Below are positions 26,857 through 36,002 of a stretch of DNA of 64,000 nucleotides, in pieces. The stretch's first letter is position 1, and each line of letters starts with the position of its first letter. Source of the DNA: Slackia piriformis YIT 12062 (GTDB lineage: Bacteria > Actinomycetota > Coriobacteriia > Coriobacteriales > Eggerthellaceae); contig NZ_JH815198.1 of assembly GCF_000296445.1 (NCBI RefSeq), forward strand, positions 993,114-1,057,113, in the 5' to 3' direction. Below the pieces are notes generated by a model. The model was not told the origin of the DNA and ran no database searches. It was given only the letters and a program-made list of their open reading frames with translations. A program made the position numbers and the translations under genes.

Positions 26857-27675
26857 TTAAAGTTTCCAAATACGAATGTGCTGTGGGCGGCGCTTGTCTT
26901 CAGGCGGGAGGTCCATGAAATTCTGTCCATAGATGCCGGAAAGATAGCGCACATAGCCGTGAGGAGCGGGAAGCATATGCCCCTCGAAAGGCACCTCCAC
27001 CAGCGGGAAGCATTCCGAAATGGGCCAACGCTCACGCTCGCCGTACATGCCGCATACAATAGCGATATCATGCTGAGGCTCGTTACGATAACGCGAGCAG
27101 ATGCCAATGGACTTGCGGGCCGCATTGAACGGACCGTATAGCTTCGCCACAACGCGCAAGACGTTGCGAAACTGCTTCTTGAGAAACGTGCTGCCAGCGT
27201 TAAAAGGAGACGAATAAGCAACCATCATTTCCAGATAGGGCCTGCGCTGTTTGATCTGTTTGAGAAACAGATCCTGGTCGTCGGGAATATAGTCGATCGG
27301 AAAAATATCCAGACCCAAATAAGGGCAGTCGGTTTCCGCAATATCGTCTTCGTCTTTGCCGTAATCCATGCGTACATACCGTGCGTAGTCGCGAGCGAAC
27401 GTACCGTCGGCGGCGGATACTAGCTTGCGATTAGGCATGTTGGCAATTTCGGGAGCGAGCGATACAAGCCTATCGTAATCGTCACGCATCATCATTAAAT
27501 CGATATCGTCATCCCAAGGAATGAAGCCCTTATGGCGCGCTGCGCCAAGCATTGTTCCGCCGCAGAGCATATAGGGAATACCGTGTTCCTTGAGGAAAGA
27601 ATCCAGTTCCAAAACCGTCTCGAGCGAAACTTGCTGCATTTCTTTAAGAGAAAGATAGGATTTATTTTCAGTCAT
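26857..27675 (-). CDS. licD: LicD-family phosphotransferase 2
   Basis: 272 residues from ATG 27675 (AAGGGGTG before it). Core YMLCGGTMLGAARHKGFIPW-DDDIDLMM, then LGLDIFPIDYIPDD. It lies directly upstream of the aminotransferase and cytidylyltransferase fusion, so it may use that CDP-alcohol. Confidence 0.86.
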   Translation of the reverse strand: MTENKSYLSLKEMQQVSLETVLELDSFLKEHGIPYMLCGGTMLGAARHKGFIPWDDDIDLMMMRDDYDRLVSLAPEIANMPNRKLVSAADGTFARDYARYVRMDYGKDEDDIAETDCPYLGLDIFPIDYIPDDQDLFLKQIKQRRPYLEMMVAYSSPFNAGSTFLKKQFRNVLRVVAKLYGPFNAARKSIGICSRYRNEPQHDIAIVCGMYGERERWPISECFPLVEVPFEGHMLPAPHGYVRYLSGIYGQNFMDLPPEDKRRPQHIRIWKL

Positions 27676-27721
27676 CAGCACCCCTTGAACAACCTGTAAC
27701 TTAGGCACCCAAAACAAGTCT

Positions 27722-28564
27722 TTATTCGGACACGATGATTTCGGAATTATGCCAGTTGCGTTCGCCTTCAGGCGGCGGAGTCATGTAATCGGGTCCGTAA
27801 ATCGCCGTGAGCACGGCTTCGATATTGGCGGGAGCAACAAACTCGACACCTTCGAACATGACCGGTCTGCCTTCTCCGAGCCATTCACGATCGAAAATTT
27901 CACGGAAACCGCGCGCAGCATGCAAGTTGATCGCGCGAGGCGATTCGTCGTATGCGTAACGGCGCAGACAGTTTTCGGTGTTCATGAGCACACGATGGAA
28001 GTCGTCTCCGTAAGGGCGCACCACCTTGCTGAACAACCCGATAGCCTTCACCATGAGATTTCCGACAAAGCCGCGGTCGCGCTTAGTATCGATCACGTAG
28101 TCGAATTCAGCCGTGCAATCCATCACGCGCCAAAACATCAGACGGATTTTGTGCGCGACCGCCGCAAAACCAGTAGGAAAACCATCCATGGGGATGATAT
28201 CAATCCACGCCTCTTCGTAACGATCCTCGTTGGCGGAGCGATTGATGACCTGAACGGACGAATCCGTAATCTTCGCCATGCCTTGACGATACGTTTCATC
28301 GGAGTAGACGCTTACCAGGCCGATGCCGGGTTTGCCGGCGAGCTCGGCGGGGGCTATTTCCAAAAAACGCATGTAGTCTTCGCGCGGCATGCACAGGTCC
28401 ACATCGTCATCCCAAGGAATGAAGCCGCCATGGCGCACGGCGCCTAAGAGCGTTCCGCCGAGCAGATAGTAACGCAAGCCGTGCTTTTTGCACATGCGAT
28501 CGAAATCCTGCATAAGCGCAAGCTCGGTGAGCTGGAGCTTTCTCAAATTAGAATCCGTTGCCAT
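27722..28564 (-). CDS. licD: LicD-family phosphotransferase 3
   Basis: About 280 residues; start ATG 28564 (GGGTG five bases upstream) or 28576. Core YYLLGGTLLGAVRHGGFIPW-DDDVDLCMP and AWIDIIPMDGFP. The C-terminus has IEAVLTAIYGPDYMTPPPEG, a tail shared with the other LicDs. Adjacent to LicD 2 in the same direction, but the two sequences differ enough to suggest separate substrates. Confidence 0.86.
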   Translation of the reverse strand: MATDSNLRKLQLTELALMQDFDRMCKKHGLRYYLLGGTLLGAVRHGGFIPWDDDVDLCMPREDYMRFLEIAPAELAGKPGIGLVSVYSDETYRQGMAKITDSSVQVINRSANEDRYEEAWIDIIPMDGFPTGFAAVAHKIRLMFWRVMDCTAEFDYVIDTKRDRGFVGNLMVKAIGLFSKVVRPYGDDFHRVLMNTENCLRRYAYDESPRAINLHAARGFREIFDREWLGEGRPVMFEGVEFVAPANIEAVLTAIYGPDYMTPPPEGERNWHNSEIIVSE

Positions 28565-28642
28565 GGTTTCACCCATTGCCTTTCTTATCGTAGCGCCGTC
28601 GCAGCCGAAATGCACGCTCGACCAAAATGGCGTAAAGACAGC

Positions 28643-29677
28643 CTATCGACCGCGAAGCCTATCGAACAAGCCGCGCGCAATGCCTACGCACGTTCCTGCG
28701 CCATACGTGATATGGATGGTGAAGAACACGACTGGAAGCGCGGCGAAAGCGATGCACCGTTTCGGCGACTGCACAGCAGCACGTATGGCCAAGGCAACGC
28801 AAATCAGCAGATAGGCCGCCCCACATGCAAGAAACGGAATCCACGATGCCGCAAAGCCTGCAATAACCAGCGCAAGAATGCCCAGCACGAAAACGAACGG
28901 CGCGAAATGGTACGCCTTCAAGCACTTCGGCTGAATGAACAGCGTCCGTCCCACCCAATAGCCATTGCCGTATTTCTGCTTCGCCACACGGCGCAGGGAA
29001 GCGCGTGCGTGCTGCTGCGAGAAGATGCGGCCGTCGAAACGGATTTTATAGCCTGCCATGCGAATTCGATAGAAATAATCATTATCCTCCGTACGCACCA
29101 ACCGTTCGTCATAGAGGCCGACGGCCTCGATAACCTCACGACGCATCATGGCGTGAAAGGCGGCGGAAACATACAATTTTTCAGAACGGAAGCGGTAGTC
29201 AGCAACCGAACTTCCAAACGCCGAGTCCTCTGCTACGAGCAGCGTATTCGTCCAACCGGTCTCAGGAAACGCCATGGTCGGTCGAGGGCCGGCGCACACG
29301 TCCTCACCCTCCTGAAGAATCTCAACGTTACGATGAATAAAGTCGGAAGGAATCCTGGCATGAGCGTCGATTCTCACGAACGCATCACCGGAAAAATGAG
29401 CAAAAGCAACATTGCAGCCAGCGGGAAGAATCTTTTTATCGTTATCGAGCACTATCACGCGAGAAAATTCGCACGCGTCGTCGCTTTGCGCAAACTCCGT
29501 CATCGCCAATTTGGTGAAATCCGTCGAAGCGCTGTCGATAAAAAGCAGTTCCATCCTGTCATGAGGAAAATCCTGCGAAAGAATGTCGCCGATTATATCT
29601 TTAATGCAAGCCTCCTCGTTATGGGCGACAATAGCCACAGAGACCAAATTTATCGGTTCAACGTGATGCTTTTCCAT
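28643..29677 (-). CDS. GT2-family glycosyltransferase with C-terminal membrane segments
   Basis: About 344 residues from ATG 29677. VSVAIVAHNEEACIKDII, FIDSASTDFT and RTEDNDYFYRI fit the GT2 family. Three hydrophobic segments from about 240 to 340 (FVLGILALVIAGFAASWIPF and after). ExoA-like succinoglycan-type glycosyltransferases have this layout. Confidence 0.85.
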   Translation of the reverse strand: MEKHHVEPINLVSVAIVAHNEEACIKDIIGDILSQDFPHDRMELLFIDSASTDFTKLAMTEFAQSDDACEFSRVIVLDNDKKILPAGCNVAFAHFSGDAFVRIDAHARIPSDFIHRNVEILQEGEDVCAGPRPTMAFPETGWTNTLLVAEDSAFGSSVADYRFRSEKLYVSAAFHAMMRREVIEAVGLYDERLVRTEDNDYFYRIRMAGYKIRFDGRIFSQQHARASLRRVAKQKYGNGYWVGRTLFIQPKCLKAYHFAPFVFVLGILALVIAGFAASWIPFLACGAAYLLICVALAIRAAVQSPKRCIAFAALPVVFFTIHITYGAGTCVGIARGLFDRLRGR

Positions 29678-29755
29678 GAAACCCCCACCCATGATTGAGC
29701 GTCGTGTGAGCCGTGCCCATCACTTTGCATTGACAGAACGCAGCCAAATGGATTG

Positions 29756-31603
29756 TTACGAATTGTGCGTAATCGTATACGTGGGAACCACGTGCTCGAG
29801 CACGTGAAGAGCCGTTTCATCATCGCCCGCCATGGCTTCTTTAAGCTCGTTCAGCTTGCGGTCAACCTCGCTGTAGCCCACTTCTTTGCCCGTAGAGATC
29901 ATGATGCCCTTCATCTTGGTGGGGATGGTGTTTTCTTCGTTCATGAGCAGCTCTTCATACATCTTCTCGCCCTCGCGCAGGCCGGTGTAGACAATCTTGA
30001 TGTCCTTATCCACCTCAAGGCCGGAAAGCTGAATGAGACTCTTGGCCAAGTCCACGATCTTGACGGGATCGCCCATATCGAGAATGAAGATTTCGCCGCC
30101 CTTCGCCATGCCACCTGCCTGGATGACCAGACGGGACGCCTCGGGAATGGTCATGAAGAAGCGTTCGATATCGGGATGCGTGACCGTAATGGGGCCGCCT
30201 GCGGAGATCTGGCGCTTGAACAGCGGAATGACGCTGCCGTTGCTGCCGAGCACATTGCCGAAGCGAACAGCGGTATAGACGGTTTCGGACGCCTGCGCAT
30301 AATGCTGGATGATCATTTCGCCCATGCGCTTGGTAGCACCCATGACGCTTGTGGGGTTGACCGCTTTGTCGGTGGAAATGAAGATGAAGCGATTGACCTT
30401 GAACTCATGCGCCAGACGCACCGTATTCAAAGTGCCAAACACATTGTTCTGGATGGCTTCGCGCGGACACATCTCCATCAAGGGGACGTGTTTGTGGGCG
30501 GCAGCGTGGAAAACGGCGGCAGGCTGGTATTTCACGAACACATCGCGCAGACGGTCGACATCACATACGCTGCCGATTTCGACTTCGCACTCGATATCGT
30601 CATACTTAGACAGAAGCTCGTTACGCAGCATGTAGGCGTCGTTTTCGTACATGTCGAAGATAATCACGCGCTTCGGCGCCACGGCGCACACCTGACGGCA
30701 CAGCTCAGAACCGATAGAGCCACCGCCGCCGGTAACCAGGACGGTTTTGCCGGCAAGGTATCCGCTCACCATGCGCGTATTGAGCACCACTTCTTCGCGG
30801 CCCAACAAGTCGGCCACGTCAACCTCGCGCAGCTGCACGTCGTTGATTTCATCCACGCGAAGCTCGCGCACGTTGGGAAGCGTGCGCAGCTGGCAGGTGG
30901 TCTTGGTGCAGATGCCGTAAATGCGCTTGCGCTCTTCAAGCGTGGCCGAGGGAATGGCCACGACGATCTGCTCGATGCCCAGGCGATCGACGATGTCTTG
31001 GATGTCATCGCTCGAGCCGACGACGCGCACGCCGTGAATACGAAGATTGCGCTTTGCTTCGTTATCGTCCACGACGGCAACGGGGAAACCGGGCATCTGA
31101 GGGTCCTTGGAGACCATGCGGTCGATGGCGAGGGAACCCGTTTCACCCGCACCCACGACAAGCGTGCGAGGACGTTTGTCGCCGCTGTGCTCGGGAGAAA
31201 ACTTGCGCTTCTTGCTTCGCACGATGCGGAAGACCATGCGCGTGCCGCCCACGAAGAAAATCATAAGGAACATGGCCACGAAATAGACCCTGATGGGAAT
31301 CCATTCGCCCAAGATCCACAGCAGCACAGCCGAGATAAGCGTGCTCAGCCCGACCACTATGACGATGCGGATGGCATCATCGACCGACGCGTATTCCCAT
31401 AGATTGTTGTACATCTTGAACACGGCGAACATAAGAAGGTTCACCACGACAGGAACGCCGAGAATGAAGTAAATCTCGTGTGTGGCGAACACCTCGCCCA
31501 CAAGCCCCGTCAAAACAGATGCGCAGTAGAACGCCAGAAACGTTGCAAGAATATCGCACACGATCAAAAGCGCCGTGCGTCGCGTAAACCTAATATCTTC
31601 CAT
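29756..31603 (-). CDS. Membrane-bound UDP-N-acetylhexosamine 4,6-dehydratase (CapD/PglF/WbpM-like)
   Basis: 615 residues from ATG 31603 after AAGGAGATAGG. Four N-terminal membrane helices, a first Rossmann-like domain (VVGAGETGSLAIDRM) and a catalytic SDR domain with TGGGGSIGSELCRQ and FISTDKAVNPTSVMGATKR. The family turns UDP-GlcNAc into the 4-keto-6-deoxy sugar. That product is what the aminotransferase at 5495-6715 would use, so the two distant genes likely share one pathway. Confidence 0.9.
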   Translation of the reverse strand: MEDIRFTRRTALLIVCDILATFLAFYCASVLTGLVGEVFATHEIYFILGVPVVVNLLMFAVFKMYNNLWEYASVDDAIRIVIVVGLSTLISAVLLWILGEWIPIRVYFVAMFLMIFFVGGTRMVFRIVRSKKRKFSPEHSGDKRPRTLVVGAGETGSLAIDRMVSKDPQMPGFPVAVVDDNEAKRNLRIHGVRVVGSSDDIQDIVDRLGIEQIVVAIPSATLEERKRIYGICTKTTCQLRTLPNVRELRVDEINDVQLREVDVADLLGREEVVLNTRMVSGYLAGKTVLVTGGGGSIGSELCRQVCAVAPKRVIIFDMYENDAYMLRNELLSKYDDIECEVEIGSVCDVDRLRDVFVKYQPAAVFHAAAHKHVPLMEMCPREAIQNNVFGTLNTVRLAHEFKVNRFIFISTDKAVNPTSVMGATKRMGEMIIQHYAQASETVYTAVRFGNVLGSNGSVIPLFKRQISAGGPITVTHPDIERFFMTIPEASRLVIQAGGMAKGGEIFILDMGDPVKIVDLAKSLIQLSGLEVDKDIKIVYTGLREGEKMYEELLMNEENTIPTKMKGIMISTGKEVGYSEVDRKLNELKEAMAGDDETALHVLEHVVPTYTITHNS

Positions 31604-31638
31604 CTCTATCCTATCTCCTTGCAGCATCGAAACACGGT

Positions 31639-32574
31639 TTAGTTCGATTGGTCTTTCATGACGCGATACACCTCGAGCTCCCATTGCTTGCGGTGGGCTT
31701 TCGCAACGGTGTCAAGAATGGTTGCAGCCGTAATGGACAGCATACCGCAGCATACCAACCCCACGGCAAGCAGCGCCGAAGGGAATTTCGTGACATACGA
31801 AGTCTGGAAAAACTCATACACCACAGGCAACCCCACAATAAGCCCGAGCACGAAAAAGACAAGTGCGAAAAGGCCGAAAAACACGAAGGGACGGTAGTCT
31901 TTGCACAGCGACGTGATGGCCATCAAAACCTTTGCGCCGTCACCGAACGTGGAAAGTTTCGATTCGCTTCCTTCGGGGCGGTCGCGATACTCGATCGGAA
32001 CATCCACGACCCTCCAGCCCTTATCCACCGCATGGATCGAAATCTCCGTTTCAATCTGAAATCCGGTGGACAGGACGGGCATCGTCTTGACGAAAGAGCG
32101 CGTAAATGCGCGATACCCGGTCATCACGTCATCGAAACCGTAGCCGTAGATGGCCTTGATAAGCCATCGGACAAGGTTGTTGCCGAAACCATGGAACGCG
32201 CGGTCGTTTTCCTCCCCGTAACTGCCGTTGGATAAGCGGTCGCCCACCGTCATATCAGCGGAACCGTCCATGAGGGGAGCAAGAAGATCACGCGCAGACT
32301 CGGCGGGATAGGTGTCATCGCCATCGACCATGATGTAGTAGTCCGCGTCGATATCGCGAAACATCTGGCGCACCACGTTTCCTTTGCCCTGGCGGGATTC
32401 ATGGCGCACGATAGCACCGCGATCGCGGGCGATACTGGCCGTGCCGTCTGAAGAGTTGTTGTCGTAGACGTAGATATCGGCCTCGGGCAAGACGCGTTTG
32501 AAATCATCCACCACCTTGCCGATGGTCACAGCCTCGTTATAACACGGTATGAGCACCGCAATTGTATCTTGCAT
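31639..32574 (-). CDS. GT2 polyprenyl-phosphate glycosyltransferase, paralogue of 12226-13167
   Basis: About 311 residues from ATG 32574. Same motifs and C-terminal two-helix tail as the 12226-13167 protein, with long identical runs such as the DGDDTYPAE and GFQIETEISIHAVD regions. The rare differences are mostly in the tail. Likely makes a polyprenyl-phospho-sugar for the GT-C-like protein encoded next to it at 32697-34889. Confidence 0.86.
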   Translation of the reverse strand: MQDTIAVLIPCYNEAVTIGKVVDDFKRVLPEADIYVYDNNSSDGTASIARDRGAIVRHESRQGKGNVVRQMFRDIDADYYIMVDGDDTYPAESARDLLAPLMDGSADMTVGDRLSNGSYGEENDRAFHGFGNNLVRWLIKAIYGYGFDDVMTGYRAFTRSFVKTMPVLSTGFQIETEISIHAVDKGWRVVDVPIEYRDRPEGSESKLSTFGDGAKVLMAITSLCKDYRPFVFFGLFALVFFVLGLIVGLPVVYEFFQTSYVTKFPSALLAVGLVCCGMLSITAATILDTVAKAHRKQWELEVYRVMKDQSN

Positions 32575-32696
32575 GCATTCTTCCATTCGTTCTTTCAGGA
32601 TGCGACAAAGGTATCCGATTGCAATATGCATAACTAAGTTATTTTACTGCAAAAAGCTGAAACGTCGATTAACTCCATTCGAACACCAGAGCTGAG

Positions 32697-34889
32697 CTAC
32701 ATCGTAATTTTATACAAGCGCATATCGCCTTCGCTCAGCACGACTTCGAATCCAGGCGTGTCATCGTCAATGCTGGAAATCCCCGACCACCACTCGTCAC
32801 GAATGCCGTCTGAGGGAAGAAAACGACGCTTGGCGCCGCCTTCGCCTGGCTTATCGCCATCGTAGCCCGCATCGAGGTTGAGCACGTACTGCGCGCCGAC
32901 GGACTTCACCGCATCGCGCACTTCGGCGTTTTCGGCAATGTCGCATAGCGATTTCCTTATGAGAACGCTCTGACTGCTTTCCCCCCATCCCCCTTCATAT
33001 CCGGTGAGGTAACGATAGTAGGTCCTCACGCCGTCAGCGCCGTACAAAAACACGCTGCCGTCGTTGGGCCTGTTGAGGAGAACCTGGTCGCTCGGGACGA
33101 TTTCACATGCCCGCCGCACAAATTCGCGCTCCTCTTCGTCAAGGTAGTGAACCTTCGCGGGATCCGTTTGAGCCGTAATGCGCGCACTTATATCGCCAAA
33201 AGCTGTATTCACGTAGAAGCGCCCGGACATATCGAAGCTCGGATAGAAAATCGCAGCGAAAAGAACCGCCGCACAACCAAGCCGCACCATAACGGACGGC
33301 CTTTTGCCCCTAAAGGCGCCCACACAAACAAGGTGGTCGAAGGCAAGGGCGGCAATATCTGCCAGGCGATGCGCGCCAAGAGCCGCCAGCGGCACAGCGA
33401 ATATGGCGGCCATAGAACCAGTGCGAAGCTGATCGGTATACCAGAAGCCCGCTATGAAATGCTTGACTGCGCCGTTGAACGCCATATCTACGAAAAAGAT
33501 CGCCGAGGCGAACAAGTACGACCAGGCGAACCAACGATACTCCGGACGGCGCAGCGCAATAGCCAGACCCGTCAGAACGAATGCCGCAAGAATAAGCTGC
33601 ACGGGGGCGTAACCGTGAGACATCATCAAAAGACTGGCAAACGCCTGGCTCGGATCGGCTTTCGCGGGCCAGTTGTACTCGATGACGCCCTGCAAAAACG
33701 GCATGTGATACATCAAAAACCAAAACGCTGCGATCGCCGCAATGCACGCAATCGCACACAGAAGCGGCGCTGTTTTCCATCCTTTTTTATCCCGCAGGCA
33801 AACGCCGCCGCGGTGGCTCTGCATCACGCAATACGGAACAAGAAACACGCCCAGCGAAAATACGGCGTTCGGCTGCGAAAGAGCCAAGGAAACAAGACCG
33901 ATAACGAAAAAGGCGATGTTTGCAGCACGTCTGCCGCAGCCGATTCCCCTATCGAAGACGGTAAGAAATGCAAAGGCCGCCGCAGGAAGCAGCGCATACG
34001 ACATGAGGTTCGGATACAAAGGGCCGAACGTCAAAAAGCCCCACGGAAACGTTCCAAAGGCAAGGACGCAGGCCGCGCCACATGCCAACACAAACAAAGA
34101 CGCCGGAAGCAGACGCCTTAGAAGGGCAAACATGCTCAGGGAAAGAACAATGCCCATAAGAACGGCATTCACGGCGTTTGCCGCAAGCGCGGGCTGCGCT
34201 CCTACCGCCTGCGCAACCATAGCGACTAGACAATGCCAAGCGGACGGGTAGAACATCGCCTCCCCCGGAAAAGGAGTCACGGCCGCATCGGCGGCCGTCG
34301 CATACGAGGTAGTCGTCAGCGAAGAAAAGTTGCCCGACTCCATGAACGCGCGAACCGAACTGAGATGATGCACGTTATCCCATGCGCGCCAAAAGGCGTC
34401 AGGACTCGATATATTGCAAACGAATATGACGGACACGACGGCGATGCCTATCGCGCCGTAGAGAACCACGAGTCCCGCGTTGCCGCTCAATCGACCGCAG
34501 CATACGCGCCTGAGCGCATCACCCGTAAGAACAACCGCCGCTCCTCGCGCGCAAAAATGCGAGACAGCCCAGGCACATGCCGCCAAAGCCAGGGCAAGAC
34601 ACAGCAAAACGACCCACGACGCTTTTACCCCCATCAAAGGCAGCACCATAGCCAGCACGGCATACAGCGCCGTAGCCGCCATGAAAGAACAGCACAGGGA
34701 AGCCGTTGCGTCAAAGCGAAACGCGCGGCACAGCAATACGCCCGGAAGCGCCAAGAACAGCGTCGCAGCAAGCGCGCACCATACAAAGTCACACCACATG
34801 TAAAACCATCCGTTGAAATCTTCATGCAAGAAAGCCCAGCGCACGGCACCCGCCTTTGCAGCAACGACGAGCAGCATCGCGCCGCACAA
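32697..34889 (-). CDS. Large membrane protein, DUF6541/GT-C-like
   Basis: 730 residues if TTG 34889 is the start; ATG 34877 is an alternative. About 13 membrane segments, with WDNVHHLSSVRAFMESGNFS and PFPGEAMFYPSAWH in the first long loop, then a soluble C-terminal domain of about 160 residues. The DNVHH and PSAWH signatures resemble Actinomycetota DUF6541 proteins, proposed to be GT-C glycosyltransferases that use polyprenyl-phospho-sugars. Next to a GT2 of the DPM1 type, which would make the donor. Confidence 0.7.
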   Translation of the reverse strand: MCGAMLLVVAAKAGAVRWAFLHEDFNGWFYMWCDFVWCALAATLFLALPGVLLCRAFRFDATASLCCSFMAATALYAVLAMVLPLMGVKASWVVLLCLALALAACAWAVSHFCARGAAVVLTGDALRRVCCGRLSGNAGLVVLYGAIGIAVVSVIFVCNISSPDAFWRAWDNVHHLSSVRAFMESGNFSSLTTTSYATAADAAVTPFPGEAMFYPSAWHCLVAMVAQAVGAQPALAANAVNAVLMGIVLSLSMFALLRRLLPASLFVLACGAACVLAFGTFPWGFLTFGPLYPNLMSYALLPAAAFAFLTVFDRGIGCGRRAANIAFFVIGLVSLALSQPNAVFSLGVFLVPYCVMQSHRGGVCLRDKKGWKTAPLLCAIACIAAIAAFWFLMYHMPFLQGVIEYNWPAKADPSQAFASLLMMSHGYAPVQLILAAFVLTGLAIALRRPEYRWFAWSYLFASAIFFVDMAFNGAVKHFIAGFWYTDQLRTGSMAAIFAVPLAALGAHRLADIAALAFDHLVCVGAFRGKRPSVMVRLGCAAVLFAAIFYPSFDMSGRFYVNTAFGDISARITAQTDPAKVHYLDEEEREFVRRACEIVPSDQVLLNRPNDGSVFLYGADGVRTYYRYLTGYEGGWGESSQSVLIRKSLCDIAENAEVRDAVKSVGAQYVLNLDAGYDGDKPGEGGAKRRFLPSDGIRDEWWSGISSIDDDTPGFEVVLSEGDMRLYKITM

Positions 34890-34958
34890 CGACAGTGCGC
34901 ATGAGCCTGGCGTAACGTGCTATTATAGGCAAATCTGTGTATAAAGAGAAAATGGCCT

Positions 34959-35642
34959 ATGAAACTCCTTGTCATCATACCCGCTTACAACGAGGAAGAC
35001 TCGATCGTCTCCACCATCGAAGAGCTCGAGCGCGAAGCGCCGGGGATAGACTACGTCATCGTGAACGACGGCTCCAAGGACAATACGAAAGCTCTTTGCC
35101 GCGAGCACGGATACACCATGCTCGACCTTCCCGTGAACATCGGATTAACAGGGGGCTTTCAGGCCGGCATGAAATATGCTCTACGAAACGGATACGACGC
35201 CGCCATCCAGTTCGATGCGGACGGGCAGCATATCCCTTCATACATTTCTTCCATGGTGCGCACCATGGAAGAAACGAAGGCGGACATCGTCATAGGATCG
35301 CGCTTCGTCACCGAAAGCAAGCCCGCCTCTCTCCGCATGCTGGGGTCGAACCTCATATCGACCATTATCAAAATCACCACAGGCGCCTCCATTAAAGACC
35401 CCACGTCGGGAATGAGGCTTTTCAGCCGTCCTATGATTGCATGTTTCAGCGAAAAGCCGGATTTCGGACCGGAGCCCGACTCCCTTGCATACCTGATACG
35501 CAAGGGAGCCCACGTCGAAGAAGTGCAGGTCAGCATGCGCGAGCGCGAAGCGGGCGAAAGCTATCTCACGCTCGGGCGCTCTATCGAATACATGGCACGA
35601 GCCTGTATTTCCATCCTCTTCGTCCAATGGTTCAGGAGCTAG
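34959..35642 (+). CDS. GT2-family DPM1-like glycosyltransferase
   Basis: 227 residues, no C-terminal membrane segment. VIIPAYNEEDSIVSTIEEL, VNDGSKDNT and FDADGQH are the GT-A sites. It is followed after 3 bases by a DUF2304 gene; this two-gene pair is common in surface polysaccharide loci, where the small membrane protein may anchor the glycosyltransferase. Confidence 0.87.
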   Translation: MKLLVIIPAYNEEDSIVSTIEELEREAPGIDYVIVNDGSKDNTKALCREHGYTMLDLPVNIGLTGGFQAGMKYALRNGYDAAIQFDADGQHIPSYISSMVRTMEETKADIVIGSRFVTESKPASLRMLGSNLISTIIKITTGASIKDPTSGMRLFSRPMIACFSEKPDFGPEPDSLAYLIRKGAHVEEVQVSMREREAGESYLTLGRSIEYMARACISILFVQWFRS

Positions 35643-35645
35643 CCC

Positions 35646-36002
35646 ATGTCCATAACGCTAAGAATCGTCCTCATCATCGGCGCAATCCTGGTGCTTCTTT
35701 TCGTCATTCGAAAGATCAGGAAATCGAAATTCGAGGCTTCAGACGCCTTGTTCTGGCTCGCGTTCAGCGCCATTCTAGTACTGATAGCCATCGTGCCAGC
35801 CGTCTCCTACGCAGTATCAGACCTGCTCGGATTCGACTCTCCATCGAACTTCGTCTTTTTCGCCATCATCGCCATCCTGCTCTACCGCATGTTCTCCCTT
35901 ACCACGAAAGTCAGCCTTTTGCGCAGAAAGGTTGATACGCTCGCGCAAGAAATCGCGCTCGACAGGCACGAACGCGATTCCGAGAAGAACAACGCAGCCT
36001 AA
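35646..36002 (+). CDS. DUF2304 small membrane protein
   Basis: 118 residues with three hydrophobic helices (about 5-20, 38-58, 68-84) and a charged C-terminal coiled-coil stretch (KVDTLAQEIALDRHERDSE). Likely partner of the GT2 gene before it. Its last four bases overlap the stop of the convergent GT4 gene. Confidence 0.82.
   Translation: MSITLRIVLIIGAILVLLFVIRKIRKSKFEASDALFWLAFSAILVLIAIVPAVSYAVSDLLGFDSPSNFVFFAIIAILLYRMFSLTTKVSLLRRKVDTLAQEIALDRHERDSEKNNAA

Noticed and set aside
29753-31402. Plus-strand 549-codon frame opposite the dehydratase
   Set aside because: His-rich antisense shadow of a well-conserved CapD-type gene.
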